Source: Ohtaekwangia koreensis
GTDB lineage: Bacteria > Bacteroidota > Bacteroidia > Cytophagales > Cyclobacteriaceae
DNA length: 64,000 bases
NCBI RefSeq assembly: GCF_900167975.1
Contig: NZ_FUZU01000001.1
Location: forward strand, 5,001 to 69,000
Reading direction: 5' to 3'
The position numbers were made by a program, and so were the translations under genes. This document shows positions 54,672-63,446 of this stretch, piece by piece. How positions within the stretch are numbered: the first letter of the stretch is position 1; the number at the start of each line of letters is the position of its first letter. Under the pieces are notes generated by a model. The model saw only the letters and a list, made by a program, of their open reading frames with translations, did no database searches and was not told the DNA's origin.

Positions 54672-55316
54672 TCAGGTTAATGCGCAAAACGGATTTGTTC
54701 TTTTTTCATAACCGATGGTTGTCTCCGGGCCGTGACCGGGATATACTGTAACATCATCGGGTAATGTGAAAAGTTTTTGATGGATGCTGTTGATCAAGGT
54801 GTCAAAATTACCACCCGGTAAATCGGTGCGGCCTATGCTGTTATAAAAAAGTACATCTCCACCGATCACTATTTTTTCCTGCGCACTATAGAACGCTACA
54901 TGTCCTGGAGCGTGACCTGGAACGAACAACACATCCAGCGACTGGTTCCCGAACGTGACAGCTTCACCTTCCTTCAGAAACGCATCCGGTTCCGTATCCT
55001 GATAGTTAAAGAAACCATAGTGAGACGCATATACTTTCACGGCCCTAAGTGTAGCCTCGTCTATAGGGTGAATGTATAGTTTGGTTTTATATTTTTCTTT
55101 TATGAAAGCATTTCCCAACACGTGATCTACGTGGCAATGTGTGTTGAGCAACTTCACCACCTTCAGTTGATTGGTTTCAATGAAATCCGCAAGATCATAT
55201 TGTTCCGATGCTTCATAACATCCCGGATCGATCACAACGCATTCTTTGGTTTCATCAAATAACACATACGTATTTTCCTGTAGGGGATTAAAAACAAAAG
55301 TCTGGAGCTGAAGCAT
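54672..55316 (-). CDS. Metallo-beta-lactamase-fold hydrolase (glyoxalase II-like)
   Basis: The 214-residue soluble hydrolase has the zinc motif THCHVDH (His60, His62, Asp64, His65), the later ligands in VPGHAPGHVAFY and GGDVLFYNSIGRTDLPGG, and the terminal YPGHGPETTIGYE. This is the YcbL/GloB-like group that hydrolyses thioesters or related compounds. Its ATG lies four bases from an exact -7 promoter element, so its transcript may be leaderless. Confidence 0.92.
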   Translation of the reverse strand: MLQLQTFVFNPLQENTYVLFDETKECVVIDPGCYEASEQYDLADFIETNQLKVVKLLNTHCHVDHVLGNAFIKEKYKTKLYIHPIDEATLRAVKVYASHYGFFNYQDTEPDAFLKEGEAVTFGNQSLDVLFVPGHAPGHVAFYSAQEKIVIGGDVLFYNSIGRTDLPGGNFDTLINSIHQKLFTLPDDVTVYPGHGPETTIGYEKRTNPFCALT

Positions 55317-55320
55317 GCGC

Positions 55321-55352
55321 CAAAAATAATCGGGAATTTTTCAGAAGGCCAA
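55321..55352 (-). promoter_or_regulatory. Probable promoter of the MBL hydrolase gene
   Basis: On the minus strand TTG (55352-55350) is followed after 21 bases by TATTTTTG (55328-55321), an exact TAnnTTTG. GCGC and then the ATG come next, so transcription would begin at or within a base or two of the start codon. Confidence 0.45.
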
Positions 55353-55390
55353 TTATTTTATTTTCATTTTTATGTCTTAGCAGTATTTAA

Positions 55391-56455
55391 GTGCAGGCAG
55401 TAGATTATATTTTAGTTGGTCAGGGCCTTGCAGGTTCGGCATTGGCAATTCAGTTGTTGAATCAGAGACGTAAAATTCTGGTGATCGATCAACCCGATAA
55501 TAATACTTCATCACGTGTGGCCGCGGGCTTGTTTAATCCGGTTACCGGAAAGAAAATGGTGAAGACGTGGATGGCCGACACGCTTTTTCCATACCTCCAT
55601 AATTTTTATTCACAAGCAGAGCAGACAACAGGAGAAAAATTTTTCTTTCCGATGCCGCTCTATCGTCCCTTCTTGTCAGTGGAAGAACAAAATGAATGGA
55701 TGGCCCGAAGCGCAGATCCCTTGTATGCAGGGTACATCCAGGAGATTTTTTCATCGAATGCATTTCGTTATGTGAATGATCCCTTCGGAGGATTACTGCT
55801 GAAACAATGTGGCTACCTGAGCACAACGCGCTATATCGGGGCGGTGCGGAAATGGATTGAGAAAGAAGGATATATTTCAACTGAGCACTTTGATGAGCAG
55901 CATCTGCGCATTCAGCAAGACCATGTAGTCTATAAAGATTTCCAGGCTGCAAAGATTATTTTTTGCAACGGGGTGCATAACAGTTCCTGGTTTCACTGGC
56001 TTCCGATAAATGCGTTGAAGGGCGAGACTATTCTGATTCAATCAGCATTCGAAGAAAATATTATTGTTAACCGCGGCGTTTACATCGTTCCGGGCATGAA
56101 GTCTGGTGAATGGCGGATCGGTGCAACGTATAATTTCCAGGATAAAAATCCGGGCATTACACCCGAAGCAAAAACAGAACTTGAAGAAAAATTTAAAGAC
56201 CTAATGGATATTTCATATCAGTGCGTTAGCCAGGAATGGGGCTTTCGCCCGACTACACCTGACCGCAGACCGATTCTGGGGAGTCACCCGGAGCAGCCGT
56301 CTGTAATAATTTTTAATGGACTTGGTACGAAAGGAGTAAGTCTGGCGCCGTATTTTTCGGATGTTTTAATCCGCTGGATGGAAAATGGTACGCCCTTAAA
56401 CAAACTGGTGGACATTGAACGTTATAAATCAGTATATTGGACTTCCCCTAAATGA
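55391..56455 (+). CDS. FAD-dependent oxidoreductase (DAO family)
   Basis: The 354-residue flavoprotein has the dinucleotide motif VGQGLAGSALAIQ at residues 8-20. It has a DAO-like C-terminus with GFRPTTPDRRPILG and FNGLGTKGVSLAPY. The substrate is likely an amine or amino acid, but cannot be given. The start is GTG at 55391, with no ATG before the FAD motif. Its stop overlaps the next gene by four bases (ATGA), so the two are coupled. Confidence 0.87.
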   Translation: MQAVDYILVGQGLAGSALAIQLLNQRRKILVIDQPDNNTSSRVAAGLFNPVTGKKMVKTWMADTLFPYLHNFYSQAEQTTGEKFFFPMPLYRPFLSVEEQNEWMARSADPLYAGYIQEIFSSNAFRYVNDPFGGLLLKQCGYLSTTRYIGAVRKWIEKEGYISTEHFDEQHLRIQQDHVVYKDFQAAKIIFCNGVHNSSWFHWLPINALKGETILIQSAFEENIIVNRGVYIVPGMKSGEWRIGATYNFQDKNPGITPEAKTELEEKFKDLMDISYQCVSQEWGFRPTTPDRRPILGSHPEQPSVIIFNGLGTKGVSLAPYFSDVLIRWMENGTPLNKLVDIERYKSVYWTSPK

Positions 56456-59400
56456 TTATGATGTTGCGAAGAGTAATATTTGCTGTTCTGTTATTAACAG
56501 TAATTACTGCGCGGGTACAAGCTCAGCAGGCGCGTGAGGTATTTGGTAAGAACAGAATTCAATACCGCCAGTTCGACTGGGTATACCTGAGCGGAGAAAA
56601 TTTCGATGTATATTATTATGATGCGCGTAAAGGTGTAGCACAAGAGGCACTCGAATTTTTAGAGGCCGAGTTCGATCGCATCACCGATATGATCGACTAT
56701 CCTCCATATTTCAAAACGAAAGTCTTTGTATATAATTCGCTGTCCGATCTGCGCCAAAGTAATATGGGGCTGAACCGTAATACGAATAAAATCGGTGGGG
56801 AGACAGAGTTCATCAAACCTTATATTGAAGTAGCTCATCTTGGTACAGCACAGGAATTCAAAGAAGAACTGCTGTATAAAATCTCCGAACTCATGGTAAA
56901 TGAGATGATGTTTGGCGGTAACCTGAAAGATATTTTTCAAAGCTCTATTCTGATGAGCTTGCCGGAATGGTTTGTAGCAGGAGCGTCACAATATGTTGCG
57001 AAAGGATGGACTGCTGAAATGGATGACTATATCCGTCAATTGATGCGTACAAAAAAAGCGAAACGTGCTACCCGGCTTTCCGGTAAAGACGCTTCATTAG
57101 TAGGACAGTCGATCTGGAATTTTATTACAGAGAAGTATGGCAAGAGTAGCATGGCCAACATCCTGAACTATACACGTGTAACGCGAAACGAAGAGAAGAG
57201 TATACAGATAACGTTGGGGATCAGTTTTAAACAAATGCTAACGGAATGGCAGCGCTACTATTCAGAGATGGAAGCTGTGGTTAGCAAATCGTATGTAGGC
57301 CCTGGAGACTCCACTGTTTTTGAATCTCCTAACAATCGCACTACTGAATATACCACGGTTAAAGTAAGTCCGGATGGAAGACATATAGCATACGCAGAGA
57401 ATGACCGCGGCAGGTATATAATTAAGATTCGCTCTCTTGAAAGCGGAAAAGACAAGACCATTATTTCGGGCGGAAGTAAAGTGATCAACCAACGGGTTGA
57501 CTACCGGCAGCCGCTTATTGCGTGGTCGGATGCCAACACACTCGGGGTGATTGGTGTGAAGTATGGTGAATATGTATTCTGGCTATACGATCTGAATACG
57601 AACAGCAAGCAGCCACGTGCCCTCGAAAAATTCAGCAACATCCGTAGTTTCAGTTTCTCAGGAAATGGTCGTTTGGTAATCTTAAGTGCAGACTTCGAAG
57701 GAAAGAGTGATCTGTTCCTGTTAAGTGCACGCAGAGACCGCGTACGCAGATTAACGAATGATCTCTATGATGATCTCGACCCTTCCTTTATACCGAATAC
57801 AAACCGAATCGTATTCAGTTCTAACCGTACCAACGATACACTTCGTGCCAACGCAAAACCCGCGTTCGAAAAGTTAACGAATAACTATAATCTTTTTGTT
57901 TTCGATCTCGACAGCTCAACACTTCTGTTGAAGCGTGTTACCAATACGCTGAGTAAAGATACCGGCCCTATTGCCAGCGATGAAAATGTATTCTATTACC
58001 TGAGCGATCAGCGCGGTATAATAAATTTGTTCAGGTTTAATCGCTCGAATGGTATATATACTCAAGTGACGAACTACTCCACCAGTGTTAAGAATTATGA
58101 CCTCAACGTCTCTACAGGAACGCTGGCGATGGTGATGATGGAGAATCAAAAGCAACGCATTTATGTAACGCGCAGCTTTAATATCAACCAACAGGTATTT
58201 ACTCCCGCTACGCGAAGAAAAGAATTGCAGCAAGCTCGTGTGATCCGTGAAAAACGCAAGCAGGAAGAAAATAAAAACATGAGCATTAAAGATTTGCTCA
58301 ATGCAAGGCTGAAAGAATCGCAGACAGCAAATGATACAACAGCTCAGAAGGATTCATTGAATATACCGGTGGATACGGTGACAGCAAAGACGGATTCCAT
58401 TCCGAAATCGGCCGCGAAAAAACCGGATGTTGTTAACACCGACAATTATGTTTTTGAAGATGACGTTGTAAAGCAAAATCAACCTACAGAATCATTCCTT
58501 TCACGCTACAAGAAAGCGCGAGATAAGAGCAGAATTACCGGGCCTTTCCCGTATGAATCGAAATTCAGCGCTGATAACCTGGTTACATCGTTGGTGTGGG
58601 ATCCGCTGCGGAGTCTCGGGTTGTTGATCGAAACCCAGATGAACGATATGTTGGAGAACTATAGATTCATTGGTGGTTTAATGATTCCGGTCGATCTGCA
58701 GGGCGGTGATGTATATGCAGAGTTTCAGTATCTCCCTTCGTTTATTGACTTTGGTATTCGCTTTGACAGAAAGGCAATTCGCTGGCAGACGATTGAGACA
58801 AGCGATAACCTGAGAAGCCGTGACTATAAATATACTTTGAATCGCCTGGAGGTTAGTGCAGCGCTCCCTATATCTGATCGGATCCGCTTTACCATAAAAC
58901 CATTTGGTGCAGCAGCACGCTCTATTGATCTGGGTGAATCAGATTTTCCATCAAGCCCTCCCACAGCGGTGCCCGTAACAAATTACTATGCAGGTGTTAA
59001 GTCTGAACTGGTATATGACAACTCTGTAACAACGGGATTGAACTTGATAGAAGGAAGTCGTGGCAAGATCACATTCCAACATCAGCAAGGGTTGAATAAT
59101 AAAGATCTCAGCTTTACACAACTCTCTGCCGACTTGCGTCACTATCAGCAGATCTATAAAGAAATTGTTCTGGCAGTAAGAGGATATGCGGGAACATTCT
59201 TTGGCAACTCCCCCAAGGTATATATGTTGGGTGGTATGGATAACTGGATCGCCAACAAAACACGTTATAGCGGAACCACAAGCAAGGGGCAACCTAATCC
59301 ATTGGGTGTAGCCACTGCAAACCAGGATATATTATTCATGGAGTACGCTACGAACCTTCGCGGTTTCAATTATGGTACGCTCTTCGGAAACAGTGTTATG

Positions 59401-59748
59401 ATGTTGAATGCTGAACTTCGTGTTCCTCTTATTCGCGCATTGGTAAGCAGCCCAATCACCTCTAACTTTTTCAGGAATATGCAGTTTACTGCGTTCTATG
59501 ATATAGGAACAAGTTGGTCAGGTAAGCCACCGTTCTCATCTAACAATAGTGTAAGTTATAATGTGATTACACAAGGACCTTTTCAGGCGGAGATCAAAAA
59601 TTACCTGAATCCTTGGTTATATAGCTATGGTGTAGGGCTCCGCACGATGTTGCTCGGCTACTATATAAAAGCGGATCTTGCATGGCCTGTTGAGAACTAT
59701 GAAGTGGGGGATCCCAAGCTGCACGTGACACTCGGTTTTGATTTCTGA
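56452..59748 (+). CDS. Exported fusion: zincin-like region, beta-propeller and outer-membrane barrel
   Basis: The 1,098-residue protein has a signal peptide (VIFAVLLLTVITARVQAQ). Residues about 40-280 resemble a Peptidase_MA-like zincin, but the expected HExxH is absent (the helix reads LYKISELMVNEM). Residues about 285-570 contain TolB/PD40-type propeller repeats (VSPDGRHIAYAEND, FSGNGRLVILSADFEGKSDLFLL, DLDPSFIPNTNRIVFSSNRTND). A charged, low-complexity linker follows (about 585-690, rich in Lys, Asp and Thr). From about 700 to the end is a BamA/surface-antigen-like barrel that ends in LHVTLGFDF. All three parts in one chain place a propeller at the periplasmic face of the outer membrane. 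Function unknown. Confidence 0.82.
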   Translation: MIMMLRRVIFAVLLLTVITARVQAQQAREVFGKNRIQYRQFDWVYLSGENFDVYYYDARKGVAQEALEFLEAEFDRITDMIDYPPYFKTKVFVYNSLSDLRQSNMGLNRNTNKIGGETEFIKPYIEVAHLGTAQEFKEELLYKISELMVNEMMFGGNLKDIFQSSILMSLPEWFVAGASQYVAKGWTAEMDDYIRQLMRTKKAKRATRLSGKDASLVGQSIWNFITEKYGKSSMANILNYTRVTRNEEKSIQITLGISFKQMLTEWQRYYSEMEAVVSKSYVGPGDSTVFESPNNRTTEYTTVKVSPDGRHIAYAENDRGRYIIKIRSLESGKDKTIISGGSKVINQRVDYRQPLIAWSDANTLGVIGVKYGEYVFWLYDLNTNSKQPRALEKFSNIRSFSFSGNGRLVILSADFEGKSDLFLLSARRDRVRRLTNDLYDDLDPSFIPNTNRIVFSSNRTNDTLRANAKPAFEKLTNNYNLFVFDLDSSTLLLKRVTNTLSKDTGPIASDENVFYYLSDQRGIINLFRFNRSNGIYTQVTNYSTSVKNYDLNVSTGTLAMVMMENQKQRIYVTRSFNINQQVFTPATRRKELQQARVIREKRKQEENKNMSIKDLLNARLKESQTANDTTAQKDSLNIPVDTVTAKTDSIPKSAAKKPDVVNTDNYVFEDDVVKQNQPTESFLSRYKKARDKSRITGPFPYESKFSADNLVTSLVWDPLRSLGLLIETQMNDMLENYRFIGGLMIPVDLQGGDVYAEFQYLPSFIDFGIRFDRKAIRWQTIETSDNLRSRDYKYTLNRLEVSAALPISDRIRFTIKPFGAAARSIDLGESDFPSSPPTAVPVTNYYAGVKSELVYDNSVTTGLNLIEGSRGKITFQHQQGLNNKDLSFTQLSADLRHYQQIYKEIVLAVRGYAGTFFGNSPKVYMLGGMDNWIANKTRYSGTTSKGQPNPLGVATANQDILFMEYATNLRGFNYGTLFGNSVMMLNAELRVPLIRALVSSPITSNFFRNMQFTAFYDIGTSWSGKPPFSSNNSVSYNVITQGPFQAEIKNYLNPWLYSYGVGLRTMLLGYYIKADLAWPVENYEVGDPKLHVTLGFDF

Positions 59749-59797
59749 TACACAGACTACAGATATTGTTTGCGTCTGCTATCTTGCAGACATTCAG

Positions 59798-59826
59798 GGA
59801 ACGGATTTTTTCCGTTCCTTTATTTT
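59798..59826 (+). terminator. Intrinsic terminator before yicC
   Basis: An 8-bp stem, GGAACGGA (59798-59805) with TCCGTTCC (59811-59818), is followed by TTTATTTT. It separates the fusion-protein gene from the YicC gene 13 bases later. Confidence 0.85.
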
Positions 59827-59839
59827 ATAATTTCAATCT

Positions 59840-60718
59840 ATGATAAAATCAATGACAGGTTTTGGCCAGTCTGCTTACGATGATGGCCGGCTGCAAATCA
59901 ATGTCGAAATCAAAAGCCTGAATTCGAAATTTCTGGATTTAAACTTACGGCTCCCGAAAACTTTCGCAGACCGCGAAATAGAAATACGGAATCTGATCAG
60001 CGAAAAACTGGAGCGTGGCAAAGTATCGATCGCTATAGAATATCAACGCTATGGTGATGCTTCTATGAAGCAATCGTATAACGAAACCTTGTTCATGTCG
60101 TATTACCAGGAGTTGAAGAAACTTGCTGACAGAGTGATCGCTCCTCATGATAATCTTTTCCAATTAGCATTGAACTCACCGGATGTTATACAAAGCAATA
60201 TCAAGGAAGAATCGAATGATGACGAGTGGGAGAAAATAAAATCTGCGTTATTAGACGCCATCCAGAAATGCGAGCAATTCAGAAAGGCTGAAGGAAGTGT
60301 ACTTGAGAAAATGCTGAAGGAGTGTGGCCAGGTAATCGCACAGGAATTAAAGAAAGTTGAAGAACTCGATCCAAAACGTGTGCAGCGAATTCGCGATCGG
60401 TTAAAAGGAAATATAGTTTCTTTCTTTGGTGAAGAAGGCTTTGATACGAATCGTCTTGAACAGGAAATAATTTTTTATATCGAGAAGCTGGATATAAATG
60501 AAGAGAAGGTTCGTCTTAAATCTCACCTCGATTATTTTACACAGATCATCTCCGAGAAACAATCAAATGGTAAAAAGCTTGGGTTCATCTCCCAGGAGAT
60601 CGGACGTGAGATAAACACGATAGGTTCAAAAGCTAACGATGCTGATATTCAAAAGCACGTTGTGATTATGAAAGAAGAACTTGAAAAGATCAAAGAGCAA
60701 TTAAACAACGTCTTGTAA
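59840..60718 (+). CDS. YicC/YloC-family endoribonuclease
   Basis: The 292 residues match the full-length family. The N-terminus IKSMTGFGQS is diagnostic. INVEIKSLNSKFLDLNLRLP and the C-terminal DUF1732 segment with KLGFISQEIGREINTIGSKANDADIQKHVVIMKEELEKIKEQLNNV are also present. Members process or degrade RNA, including small RNAs in E. coli. The ATG follows a terminator closely, so its promoter probably overlaps the terminator region. Confidence 0.94.
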   Translation: MIKSMTGFGQSAYDDGRLQINVEIKSLNSKFLDLNLRLPKTFADREIEIRNLISEKLERGKVSIAIEYQRYGDASMKQSYNETLFMSYYQELKKLADRVIAPHDNLFQLALNSPDVIQSNIKEESNDDEWEKIKSALLDAIQKCEQFRKAEGSVLEKMLKECGQVIAQELKKVEELDPKRVQRIRDRLKGNIVSFFGEEGFDTNRLEQEIIFYIEKLDINEEKVRLKSHLDYFTQIISEKQSNGKKLGFISQEIGREINTIGSKANDADIQKHVVIMKEELEKIKEQLNNVL

Positions 60719-60736
60719 TTGATTGTTGTGGCATAT

Positions 60737-60770
60737 AAAAAGCCCATCGTATACGGTGGGCTTTTTATTT
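60737..60770 (+). terminator. Bidirectional terminator between yicC and lptC
   Basis: The stem AAAAAGCCCATCG (60737-60749) pairs with CGGTGGGCTTTTT (60754-60766) with one wobble, leaving a TATA loop and T-runs on both strands. It sits between convergent genes. Confidence 0.92.
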
Positions 60771-60792
60771 GATATATAGTATAATACAAAGC

Positions 60793-61311
60793 TTACTCGT
60801 TTACCTCCAGCTCACCTTCCGGATCCGTAATTACATAATCTGAAAGATCCTGTTTAGCTGTCAGCCCCTGGCCATAGATCACATCACCCTGCTGACGAAT
60901 GGTAACAAATTTCTCTGTGAATATCCTTTGGTCTGCAGGCTTCCAGAAAAGTTCTTCAGTATTTAGTTGTTCGTTCTTGGCTATATTTTTTACTTCTACT
61001 TTTTCGCGTCCGCGCCATTGATCCTGATCTTTAAAATAGTACGCGTTATTAGCAGTTAACGTGGATTCAAGTTTTCCGAACTCATCGAAAAACTCCAGAT
61101 ATATACCTTTCGGGAATTCACGGTCGCCATTTTGAAATTCATATACCAGGTCTGCCAGCATCTTTACTTTTACACGGTCGTTTTCTGTATAGAACATCTC
61201 CATGTTCTCCACTTCGCGCAACGGGCCTTTGTACTCAAGAGGCTCTTTGATCTCTTGTTTGCCGCAGGCAAAAGCAATGAAAGGAAGTAATAGCAGTAAA
61301 TATCGTTTCAT
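60793..61311 (-). CDS. lptC: LPS export protein LptC-like lipoprotein
   Basis: The 172-residue protein has a lipobox (FIAFAC, Cys16). A LptC/OstA-type beta-jellyroll follows, with VENMEMFYTENDRVKVKMLADLVYEFQNGDREFPKGIYLEF and later strands ending YVITDPEGELEV. LptC links the inner-membrane LPS exporter to the periplasmic bridge. Bacteroidota LptC homologues are often lipoproteins like this one. It follows the outer-membrane protein gene and coaX, an order conserved in the phylum as I recall it. Confidence 0.88.
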   Translation of the reverse strand: MKRYLLLLLPFIAFACGKQEIKEPLEYKGPLREVENMEMFYTENDRVKVKMLADLVYEFQNGDREFPKGIYLEFFDEFGKLESTLTANNAYYFKDQDQWRGREKVEVKNIAKNEQLNTEELFWKPADQRIFTEKFVTIRQQGDVIYGQGLTAKQDLSDYVITDPEGELEVNE

Positions 61312-61321
61312 AATGAAATTG

Positions 61322-61351
61322 AAAAGGCCACAGCATTCACTATGGCCTTTT
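61322..61351 (-). terminator. Possible hairpin/attenuator before lptC
   Basis: AAAAGGCCA (61322-61330) pairs with TGGCCTTTT (61343-61351) around a 12-base loop. On the minus strand it is followed by a short T-rich stretch (CAATTTC). It lies between the outer-membrane gene stop and the lptC ATG and could partly uncouple the two. Confidence 0.45.
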
Positions 61352-61374
61352 AAGTTATCAGTTCATGTCAGCGA

Positions 61375-62640
61375 TCAATCAAATTTACGCTTGATAAACC
61401 ACTGATCGTTAAAGGTTATTCCAAAGTATACTTTAAAGTAGTTCTCCTCTAAAATGTTCTCGTCCTTGTTTCCGCGCTTACCCACTTTAAAAGCCATATT
61501 CAAATTGGAACGACCGGCCGGCAATGAAAGCCCAAAATTAATGCCATAGTCTTTCACAGTATTCGTATTCGCTAAAAAAGGGTATTGCTCCATGCTTACA
61601 CCGAGTCTATACGTTAAGCGTTTCAAGTAACTGCCAAGCGCCACCGGGTCTGGGGTTATTTCTCCGCCTAATGCAGCTCGCCAAGATTCCTGTAAACCGT
61701 TGTCGTCATTGTTTACACTGCTGAAGTTAGACCAGTTCTGATAAGAGAGTTCAGTAGATACAGACCATTTCAATCCGCGGCTCAACGATACACCAACAGT
61801 AAGAGCAGCAGGAATTTTTATTTGTCCATATACATTGTTCAGTTCGTTGGAATCAATTGTGTCGCCAGCAACCGTTGTACGGTAAAATTTATCATTTCTC
61901 TTGGCGTCAAGATTTGTTTTTAAATTATAGACAGCACCTGCGCTGAAGCGATAATTTTTTCCCCACAATGAATCGCGGCTGAATGAAAATCCAAGACCAA
62001 AACTAAAATCAGACACTGATGTTTTTTCTTCTACAGCAACGATATAGGGAACCTGATCAGTTTTAAGTAACTCATTGGAGTATACATTTTCGATTGGCCC
62101 AAATAAATAAGTAGCTTTTAAGCCAACGCTGATCTCTCTTGATAAGCGCACACCATTTGACCAATATAGTTGTGTTAATCCACCAGACCCGGATTCACGA
62201 AATTCTGCCGTGGTGTTGTCTCCATCAGGCAAAGTCTTTGTTTGGATATACTCATAATCAACATTGGTATAGGGCATCAATCCCAATGAAGTAGTCCACT
62301 TCGTTACCTTGATTGGAAATGCAGTCACCAAGTATGCCATATTGCCACCCGTATTTTTTTCGCTGCTGCTACTGCTTCGAAGCGTTCTTCGTTCTCCTAC
62401 CATACCGGCTTCAAATACAGTAAGCGTATTGAACACCAGCAAAGCTGGATTTTGATTATTGAGATACCAGAATTGTGGTTGACTGACACCCGTGCCAGCC
62501 ATGCCTTGATTGTGCGTCAATGCATTCCCGTAAGGTTCGCCTATCCCGAACGTTGTGAAAGGTGAGCGTGCCTGGCCCCGAACTTCTGCTGATGCAATGA
62601 CAACAAGACACAGTAATAAAAACTTTTTAACGACTGACAT
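61375..62640 (-). CDS. Outer-membrane protein of unknown function (coaX-linked)
   Basis: The 421-residue protein has a signal peptide (FLLLCLVVIASAEVRGQ). The start resembles FadL/PorV-type barrels: SPFTTFGIGEPYGNALTHNQGMAGTGVSQPQFWYLNNQNPALL. It continues with alternating amphipathic strands (GLKATYLFGPI, WSVSTELSYQNW, KVYFGITFND). It overlaps coaX by 14 bases and precedes lptC, an arrangement repeated in Bacteroidota, but its function is not established. Confidence 0.82.
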   Translation of the reverse strand: MSVVKKFLLLCLVVIASAEVRGQARSPFTTFGIGEPYGNALTHNQGMAGTGVSQPQFWYLNNQNPALLVFNTLTVFEAGMVGERRTLRSSSSSEKNTGGNMAYLVTAFPIKVTKWTTSLGLMPYTNVDYEYIQTKTLPDGDNTTAEFRESGSGGLTQLYWSNGVRLSREISVGLKATYLFGPIENVYSNELLKTDQVPYIVAVEEKTSVSDFSFGLGFSFSRDSLWGKNYRFSAGAVYNLKTNLDAKRNDKFYRTTVAGDTIDSNELNNVYGQIKIPAALTVGVSLSRGLKWSVSTELSYQNWSNFSSVNNDDNGLQESWRAALGGEITPDPVALGSYLKRLTYRLGVSMEQYPFLANTNTVKDYGINFGLSLPAGRSNLNMAFKVGKRGNKDENILEENYFKVYFGITFNDQWFIKRKFD

Positions 62641-63343
62641 TATATAATAAAATGCTGTTTAACCCGCTGAGAACCAGTTCAGGGCTCGCAAATATGGACG
62701 CTTTAAGTTTGTTTTCAAAAAAACCTGTATCTCCTCCGCACAAAATCACCTTTAAACCGTCAAATTTCTCTGAATACTTGCGAATTACCCCATCTATTTC
62801 TTCTATCAAACCATGAATCACTCCGCTCTGCATACACGTTTCGGTACTGTTCCCTATCAATAAGGGATTCTCTGTTACAGAAACTAACGGCAAGCGCGCA
62901 GTGAACGTATGCATTGCCTGAAAACGCATTGTTAATCCTGGAGAAATACCACCACCATGGTAGCGTCCTTTGTTGTCCAGGAAATCATACGTAATGCACG
63001 TGCCGGCATCAATCACCAGGCAGTTCGTTGCCTGAAAAAAATCTTGCGCTCCACAGACTCCTGCAATTCTGTCAACACCCAATGTCTGTGGTGTAGCGTA
63101 TAAATTCTTTACAGGTAAAGGCAATGTGTGATGAAGAATAAATTTATTCTTCGCGGTAGTCCATGACGCGATTGTCTGAGCCTCCGTGTTCACTGAACTT
63201 ACGATGCAATGATCGGCCGAAAAGTTTTGAAGGAAATCTTTCAATTGATTTTCTTCACGGAAGACATGTTTATCAACCAGCGCACGCTGATTAAAAATCC
63301 CTACCTTGGCTGACGAGTTACCGTAATCGACAATTATATTCAT
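62627..63343 (-). CDS. coaX: Type III pantothenate kinase
   Basis: The 238-residue enzyme has the ASKHA nucleotide-binding motifs IVDYGNSSAKVGIF (residues 3-16), GVDRIAGVCGA, VIDAGTCITYDF and GGGISPGLTMRFQAMH. The type III enzyme phosphorylates pantothenate in the first step of coenzyme A synthesis and is insensitive to CoA feedback. No type I enzyme gene is in the window. It is the first gene of a coaX-OMP-lptC block. Confidence 0.95.
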   Translation of the reverse strand: MNIIVDYGNSSAKVGIFNQRALVDKHVFREENQLKDFLQNFSADHCIVSSVNTEAQTIASWTTAKNKFILHHTLPLPVKNLYATPQTLGVDRIAGVCGAQDFFQATNCLVIDAGTCITYDFLDNKGRYHGGGISPGLTMRFQAMHTFTARLPLVSVTENPLLIGNSTETCMQSGVIHGLIEEIDGVIRKYSEKFDGLKVILCGGDTGFFENKLKASIFASPELVLSGLNSILLYNVSR

Positions 63344-63446
63344 GGATCGTTTTTGTTATCCGTTAATCGTTGTCGGTTAAAGTCACTCGCATGCGCGTAC
63401 ACACAGTTAACAATTAATCCGTAAACAGATAACGGCTCTCAAAAAT

